64,000 nt of DNA. Origin: Diphasiastrum complanatum. Its lineage: Eukaryota; Streptophyta; Lycopodiopsida; Lycopodiales; Lycopodiaceae. The position numbers and the translations under genes are program-made. Location of the stretch: assembly GCA_029204225.1 (NCBI GenBank), contig CM055107.1:3536706-3600705 (forward strand), read 5' to 3'. Shown in pieces: positions 57,791 to 64,000 of this stretch (within the stretch, counting starts at the first letter, position 1; every line of letters begins with the position of its first letter). Under the pieces are notes generated by a model. It searched no databases. It saw only the letters and a program-made list of their open reading frames with translations, and was not told the DNA's origin.

Positions 57791-58777
57791 TGTCACGTAT
57801 ATAAAATGTTGGTAATTTAATTATGAGGCCATCATAAGGATCAATAATTAATTCCAAAATAATTAAGTAGACCCCTATTATACATTGAATTAATTTCATG
57901 GGTCCTACTTAATAATACACTCTATGTTAGCTTTACATAGTGGTAGAAGATTCTAGAAAGTCCTATTAGAATAGAATAATCTAGAATGTTTAGCTTCTAG
58001 AATTTTCTAATTTTTTTTAAAATAGAGAGTAGGATCTATTTTTTGAAACACACTTCTAGAGAGAGAGTGAACGTAGAGAGGAGAATTTTTTCTGTGTGCA
58101 GTCTATCAGAAGAACTAACAGTTCTTGAGTGGCGAATGATCAAAACTAGATTCAGATCAGAAAATCGCTCTACGGAAGCTATAGACTTCATTTAGATGCT
58201 AAGTACATTTGAGTTTCTCTCACATTCTTCTATTTTCTTTGTATTTTCAAGAAAATAAAGATTTTTTTCATGAAATTCATCGTACATTGAATATCTAATG
58301 TTTTTGTTTGATTCATTTTACAAGTACTATCCTAATAGTATGTGAATGATATTCAAACATCAATACTTATCTCACATAAATGAGAATCAATCATCAGTTT
58401 ATTTTTTATAAGACTTGTAAAGGATTTCACATTTTTATCCATAATTTTTGACGAATGATCCAAAACAAGTTGTGTAAAGTGGAGATAGGACGATTTTTAC
58501 TCTACTAGGACTATTTTGAGTCACACAGGTCATGCCACGTGTTAGTATGATACTTGTCCAACGTGGATAAGTTGATACAGATAAAGAAAACTGACCAAAA
58601 GTCAGTACACAGTATTTTGTAGTGATTTTTAATCTTAAAATCACATCTGAATCTTCATTCAATAATTTCATATCTATATTTGACAATTGTTACGAGTCGT
58701 TAGACCATTGTTTGACTGATAATTTCATAGACTACAAAATAGTCTATCACATACTCTCCCTTGATAAATTTTTAACA
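57791..58777 (+). repeat. 3' LTR of copia F
   Basis: TGTCACGTATATAAAATG...TTTTTAACA, preceded by AAGAGGGAGC and followed by CACAG. Compared with the 5' LTR it has scattered substitutions, a small deletion near 58147 and an insertion near 58600. Confidence 0.92.
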
Positions 58778-58782
58778 CACAG

Positions 58783-59319
58783 TGCCAGTTTTGCATCGAA
58801 TGAGGGAACTTTATTTCATAAATCCATAAAATCTTGTAGGTACGAGTCCAAACTCCAAGTACCCATTTTGCAATTAACAAATCTTTGGTAAAAATCTGAG
58901 TCATCTACAACCACAAACGACTTTTTGAACACTTCCATAAACTCATCCCATGTGGTAGGTTTAGGTTGCAGATCACGCCACCATGACGAAGCTTTCCTAC
59001 GGAAGAACAGAATAACACTCTCAATCTTTTTTTCTTCAGAAATTCCCTAGATTAAAATAACCAGTCCACTTGGTTAACCAGTCATCTACAACTTCGGGTT
59101 TTTCTCTTTCTTCTCCCTCGAAAAATGTTCAAGCTGAAAGCCCAAATTTGGTGCAGATAAAGTTTTCACTTGATTTAATAGTACTTCCATTTGTTGATCC
59201 CTTAAAGTGTTCCTGTTGTTTATTTCATTAAGCACTTGGCTTAATGACTGACAAATTTGCATATAGGTAGGCATTGGCACTTGACCATCCAGAGCTGCAT
59301 TTGCATTATCATCTACCAT
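58783..59319 (-). pseudogene. gypsy E gag N-terminal part
   Basis: The frame starts at ATG 59319 (MVDDNANAALDGQVPMPTYM) and has a predicted helical LRDQQMEVLLNQVKTL. After a frameshift at about 59085 the retrotransposon gag core follows (FFRRKASSWWRDLQ-like, near 58970). It reaches the copia F target at 58778 and continues beyond it at 54098. Confidence 0.8.
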
Positions 59320-60132
59320 ATTGATTTCATGACATGCAAAATTAGCTTAATTAGTCGAGATCCAATCATCAACTACTAAGTAAAAAGTTCAGAATCTCAT
59401 AATTGGCCGACATTACTCAACAAGGTCTTTCAATCAATTTAAGCCAAACTTTCGCAAAATCAATATCAGATTGATTAAAACACCAATTTCTTTTAAGACC
59501 AAGTCTAAAAATTTATGAAACCCTAGAATTTCTGAAATCCGATTGAAATGTACCAACTATGAAAATCGATTAAAAAGATCGATTTAACAGATTCACAGGC
59601 ACTGTCACATTCCAAATCATTTCGAAACATTCTGCATGCATCTAACTTGACATGCATTGACTTTTTTTCGAAAAAAATAAAAGGTAAGTTGTCTTACTGG
59701 GGAGAATGACAAGAAACTTATGTCTAGACATTACAAATAAACACTTGAGTTTTCTGAGAAATAATTGAGATAACAAAGTTCTTTCCCTATAAAAACCACA
59801 ACATCGGTGCCCTCAATGACCAGAACCACTCTTCCAATTTCAAAGGTTCAAAACTGTTAGAAGGCATGCACCAACAAATAACGGCCAGCATCAATTTAAA
59901 CAAGAAGAGATCTAGTCTCTATGATATTATGTATTGACAAAAGGTGCAATAACTCATGGAACCAATACTATATTTTTGGAGTTTTAAATATGTGAGCATT
60001 AAAAATGATGTGGGTTCTATCTGAAGAAGCATAATTTCTAGCCATGAAAGACATGTTTAGTTATTTTGAGACTTGCGCAGTATTTTGAGACTTGATTGAG
60101 TGATAAGAGAGTATGAATTTCATCCGTCAATG
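59320..60132. other. gypsy E leader or spacer, no gene seen
   Basis: AT-rich sequence upstream of the gypsy E gag start. No primer-binding site or LTR end was found, so the 5' LTR of gypsy E appears lost or replaced by the partial LTR at 60133-60246. Confidence 0.45.
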
Positions 60133-60246
60133 TTATGTGAGCCAAGCCAGGAATGACGAGGCATAACTAAACCACATACATTGGAGTGACTGGCTATCCA
60201 TGTCAGAAATTATTCCAAATCCCACATACTGGACATGGACATAACA
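60133..60246 (-). repeat. partial 3' LTR of gypsy G
   Basis: On the minus strand it starts TGTTATGTCCATGTCCAGTATG and continues through GACATGGATAGCCAGTCACTCC, closely matching 10653-10760. It is cut after about 114 bp. Confidence 0.82.
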
Positions 60247-60419
60247 TTCTTTTCCCCTTAAACCAGTTCTGTTCTCAGAATGAGTAACTAGGAAAGATCC
60301 AGATTTGTATCCTTTTAACTCTTTACATGAATCATTATCCTCAATCTGACCAGCCAACCTAATCAAGCACTTAGAGATAGAACGATTTTTCAATTGTTTA
60401 TCTCTAATTCAGAGTACTC

Positions 60420-63180
60420 TTTCAAGGTCCAAAGGTACATTGAGCGATAAGTCTTCCAAATGGGCAAAATCTTCAATATATCCAACTGTTATCATCATAT
60501 AAACTAAGATTATATGATACACTGGATGAGCAGTTGACCAAACTTGAAGATTAAGTCTAAAAGCTAACAAATCAATATTTTAACTCTCACTTTTACCATG
60601 AAAATCAATCTTTAGTCTGACTTCAATATCAAATGAGTACTTAGAGATGGAATAATCCTCAAAATATTCTTCCCGATTCTTAACCAGATTATGAGTTCTA
60701 AATTCTACAATCAACCAAGTAATGAAAGACCATTATAACATTTGTCTTTAACAATATAAACTTTATACAATCACCTAGAACAACATCTAGATATTACAAA
60801 GTTCTGCTGAATTTCAACTGAATTCAGTGGTTATCCTTGATATTAGTTAGACTCTGTCATCCAAAATGAGCTCACTGGGATTCAATCAATAACTTAGGAT
60901 ATATTTCTCATTCAAGAAATATTTTATATCAAGAATCTTCTATATTCTATGCGCACAACTTCTATAGATGAATTTTGATGACTCACAAATCATGTGTCTT
61001 ATAGGCAATATAGATCAAAATAAACAATTCTTGGTGAATTCTCTTCACACTGCTTATTTGTCCAATTAACTTCTAAACATGACTAATTCAATTACTCAAG
61101 TCAATTGTAAATGATTTAGAAATCTTAAATGTCTTGGTGCAGATCTCAATTATACTAGTATAACACCACATTTAGATCCTTTCCTAAACCATCACTACGT
61201 TAATGAATTATTCTTTCCACAGAACCATTAACCTGCAAGTAACTGTTCAACACATTACTTGTTCATCTGTCTATGCACTCTGACTAGTTTAAGTATACGA
61301 TATAAACTCAGTACATAGAAAACACAGCAGATTCACAAGATTACCATGTACATAAGCAACGTATCCAACTATGTTCCTATACATAAACATAGGCTATAAA
61401 CTGGCAGATATCCATATCCACATATGTTATTCACATAAACTCACTAAGAATCTTGCAACTCAGTTACAAACAAACTCTGTTTTCCATGAGTAAATAACAT
61501 ATCTGGGAAATTTCTGGATAATTCCACATCACAAGTTTTCCAACCATCTAACTCTTATGCACAAAATTTCTTCAACCAATCAGTCTACTTTAGATCTTAC
61601 TGTACAAACCAAAATTAGGTCGACTTATACAGACATCTTTGAACACAAGGTTAAGATTAAAGCTTTATTCCTCTGATCCAATCCAACACAAAATGGTACT
61701 TGGCAACAATCACTGAACCTTAATTTAATCTTTACCACTACTTCCCATATCCATGAATATCAACATCCCCAAAACTCTTCTAGTTCCAGATTATTCAAAA
61801 TAATCACTTAGAGAGTTCCTCTATTTCAATTGAATAGTTCTACCTTTGTACACATACTGGATTTTATGCAACTGGCTGATTCATCAAAAGTCTTATTCCT
61901 ATCTTTTCTTCTCCCCCTTTTAAAAGAAATTCCATAATTTCAATTAAAAAGTTTTAGGAGACAACGTATAAGATATCAAAGATTTGGAAAAGTCAGTAAT
62001 TAGTATCCAATACTATTACGCACTAGACTTGTTCCTCAAAATCATAGAATATCTTATCCCGAGTGATAGAAATATTACATGTCAATAATCAACTATCAAA
62101 TAGAGATTAACATTTTGGTCTAGGAAGCCTAAACTCCACTGAATCAATTGAAAACATCAATAGATTCTGAGCTATGTTCACAAATCATATAAGGGAGCAT
62201 AATTTCATATTCAGTCCCTCAAAACAAAGTTCTACACTGGAAGGAATTATAGGAATCTCAATCCAAAAATTTCTAAAAAGTAGAGGTTTAACATAATAGA
62301 GAAATAGATTTTAGGGTTTCCAGATTTTGTAAATAATGAGATATCATTTGGGATCGATCTATATCACATAATTTTCCAAAATACACAAAACAAAAAATCA
62401 ATGGATTTTCACTGTCAATATGGCCATTACAATAATTACTAACCATCAGTCTACAGATCATTCTCACCCAAGAAATCCCCTTTGAATCATTGATGTCCCA
62501 TACCACCAGCTTTTCCTCTAGAAATCCTCTGCATCTTGATCTGTATTGCCCAAAAAGTCAAAAAGACTATTTGGCTATTCAATATCCAACTATAGGATCA
62601 GACTCACAACCAATTCTAGGAGATACATCTAACCATTGAAATCCCTCATGCTCCTTAAGTGTTACCAAAGAATACCACTCCGCATTGTACCCCGGAATGG
62701 AGGAGACAAAATGTATCGTTCAAGTACAGTTGGAATGCCGCAAGTGTATTTACTAACCCAGAAGAAACATGGATCTCAACAAAATCAAATACCATACTGT
62801 CCTAGATATCCAATATCTATTTCAGAATCTATAAAAAGAACTTAATTCTTTTATAGGTTAGACTTTCTCTTGGTTGTCTTAGTCATTATAAAGAAACACT
62901 CTATAATGCCACAAAAAGAATTCAAATTACTAGATTCCTATATGGAACACCTTTCATCTGCCATCACTTGCAAGATCCAAATCCAATTGCAAAACAAAGA
63001 TGGTTCCATAAATGGATTATTGGACTTGCCACTCACTTTTCCCAAAGAATCTTTGATTTCTTGAAATTCTAATGGAAACCAAATTCCCAAAGGCGATTAA
63101 TCTTCTTAATTAATTCCCAATTGTTATTCTCATTTGCTATTAGTTATACTTCATAAACTGAAAGTAAATTAACAAAACTG
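60420..63180 (-). other. heavily mutated interior of gypsy G
   Basis: AT-rich sequence with no open frame above 72 residues. Short matches to gypsy E (for example GCTCCTTAAGTGTT at 62649, as at 52492) show it is old pol sequence. No host gene is visible. Confidence 0.5.
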
Positions 63181-63383
63181 ATCGACTGGGTCAACCAATC
63201 AGTTGTCTCTCAAGCTTCATCTCTTTCCTTGCTTCCAAATATGGTTCAGGCTAAAAAGCCCCAAATTTGTACTAGAAAAAAATTCAATTACTCCACCACC
63301 TGGAAGTAACAAGCAAAGAGAAACCACCAAAAAGCTGGGACAAAACAAGAAGTAGCTCCACCTTCCGATTGATTCAAAGCCAC

Positions 63384-63395
63384 GCTCTGATACCA
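63384..63395 (-). other. primer-binding site of gypsy G
   Basis: GCTCTGATACCA on the plus strand reads TGGTATCAGAGC on the minus strand, one base from the LTR edge at 63397. Confidence 0.8.
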
Positions 63396-63396
63396 C

Positions 63397-63765
63397 TGTA
63401 AGGATCGCCAAATGAAAATCCGACTAGATCTTGTTGCATGCAACCAAAAGGACACTTGTGGAGCAAAACCACCCAACCAACAAGAAATGGCTAGTCAATA
63501 CCCTGACCACCACACCCATGCCATGGTGAATGAATGCAAGAGGGGAGGGGCTCCTGGCTACAAGGATCAAAGAACCCAATAGGTAGATGGGAGAGTTTCC
63601 ACTAGTATATATTCTCTCCCATGAGGAGAGAATATTTCTCTTAGGATTCCCATGCAACCTAGAATAGCAATTGACCTCCTATTCTTGTATTATAACAGTC
63701 AAATGCCATGAAAGTGCTCCTATGTTCAATTATAGGCAGTGGGTCCTCATATAATTATTAATTAC
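63397..63765 (-). repeat. 5' LTR of gypsy G, truncated
   Basis: In window orientation it starts TGTAAGGATCGCC and carries GGCTAGTCAATACCCTG, AGATGGGAGAGTTTCCACTAG and TCCTATGTTCAATTATAGG, as in the LTR at 44483-44974. Similarity fades at about 63765, so the distal part that would start the LTR is missing. Confidence 0.8.
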
Positions 63766-64000
63766 TACAAACCAAGGATGTTCTTGATCCAATCTTTTAA
63801 GTTAAAGATTGGGGCTCAAACCACCTTTGGGTTTTCAACTTTATATAAAAGGTTTTCAACTTCGAGTGAAGTTTTTGTTAAAACTTAGAAGAAACTTTGG
63901 ATAAACACAGGAGGAGGAGATTTGGTGAGGCGCTCTCTCTCCCCTCCCCTCCATTACATCAGTGTAGTGGGTTTCTTTCCTTGCCTAACCTGAATCCAAG
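63766..64000 (+). promoter_or_regulatory. promoter-like sequence at the window edge
   Basis: TATATAAA at 63842-63849 followed by AGGTTTTCAACTTCGAGTG and a pyrimidine-rich CTCTCTCTCCCCTCCCCTCC leader resembles the U3/R region of another LTR or a host promoter. The transcribed part lies beyond the window, so it cannot be assigned. Confidence 0.35.

Larger units (their letters stand above)
54104..58777 (+). mobile_element. Ty1/copia retrotransposon F, reverse transcriptase deleted, carrying a MITE
   Basis: Two LTRs of 980 and 987 bp, a primer-binding site, gag, protease, part of integrase and the last part of RNase H lie between a perfect CACAG duplication. The internal region is only 2.7 kb because about 2.5 kb of integrase, reverse transcriptase and RNase H is deleted at 57605, while 758 bp of MITE was added. 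Its insertion into gypsy E gag dates it after gypsy E. Confidence 0.92.
44483..59319 (-). mobile_element. Ty3/gypsy retrotransposon E with chromodomain-like end, interrupted by copia B3 and copia F
   Basis: Read on the minus strand from 59319 to 44483 it gives gag, protease, reverse transcriptase, RNase H, integrase zinc-binding domain, integrase C-terminus, chromodomain-like tail and 3' LTR. Copia F (54104-58777) sits inside gag and the copia B3 tandem (45548-51338) inside the integrase. The catalytic core of integrase (roughly 200 residues) is missing between 51340 and 45545, so that insertion was accompanied by deletion. The domain order with integrase last and a chromodomain-like tail places it in the chromovirus-type gypsy group. 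Confidence 0.88.
60133..63765 (-). mobile_element. decayed gypsy element G (minus strand)
   Basis: The 5' LTR piece is 63397-63765, next to a TGGTATCAGAGC primer site (63384-63395 inverted). The 3' side has a chromodomain-like end (60260-60420, close to gypsy E 45008-45190), a polypurine tract (AAGGGGAAAAGAA) and 114 bp of LTR (60133-60246). Between lie 3 kb with only shreds of gag (about 63190-63260) and reverse transcriptase (about 62640-62770, parallel to 52500-52640). It is an old, non-coding relative of gypsy E. Confidence 0.75.

Overview
This is a repeat-dominated window from the nuclear genome of a land plant. The signs are plant-type Ty1/copia and Ty3/gypsy retrotransposons whose primer-binding sites match initiator tRNA-Met (TGGTATCA[GA]AGC), Helitron helicase remnants, plant telomere-type TTTAGGG units, a plant matrix metalloproteinase (matrixin) and a class III peroxidase pseudogene. 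The density of nested, decayed elements fits a large, repeat-rich genome such as a fern or gymnosperm, but the species cannot be named from this sequence.

Layout. 1-300: 25-bp tandem repeats. 571-948: a small inverted-repeat element (MITE). 1606-5437: a decayed copia element (copia A, +). 7006-8181: an intact intronless matrixin gene on the minus strand with a TATA box at 8347-8354; it is the only convincingly intact host gene here. 10653-11548: a composite gypsy-type LTR. 13040-13960: a copia integrase scrap. 16471-18325 (+) and 24219-25480 (-): two intron-bearing, unrecognised gene fragments that share one conserved exon. 19349-20178: an array of ten palindrome-like motifs arranged as an inverted repeat with conserved spacing. 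20236-24179: copia B1 (+). 26095-28655 and 33075-34130: two decayed Helitron RepHel fragments. 28676-31036: telomere-like, CA, CT and GA simple repeats. 31520-32210: the peroxidase pseudogene. 34131-41464: a copia H fragment (-) interrupted by the well-preserved copia C (+), which has both LTRs and a 5-bp target duplication. 43565-63765: a gypsy landscape (elements E and G, -) into which copia B3 (-) and copia F (+) have inserted; copia F itself carries a fold-back MITE.

How it fits together. Most of the window is a record of successive insertions, not an operon-like functional unit. Supported nesting: gypsy E, then copia F in its gag (TSD CACAG), then a MITE inside copia F; copia H apparently at the edge of Helitron copy 2, then copia C inside the copia H region (TSD GTAAG). 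The coding remnants carry many in-frame stops, many at positions where the family has tryptophan.

The candidates most worth following up are the regularly spaced inverted motif array (19439-20178), the unknown gene family with a shared exon, and the fold-back MITE with roughly 175-bp arms.
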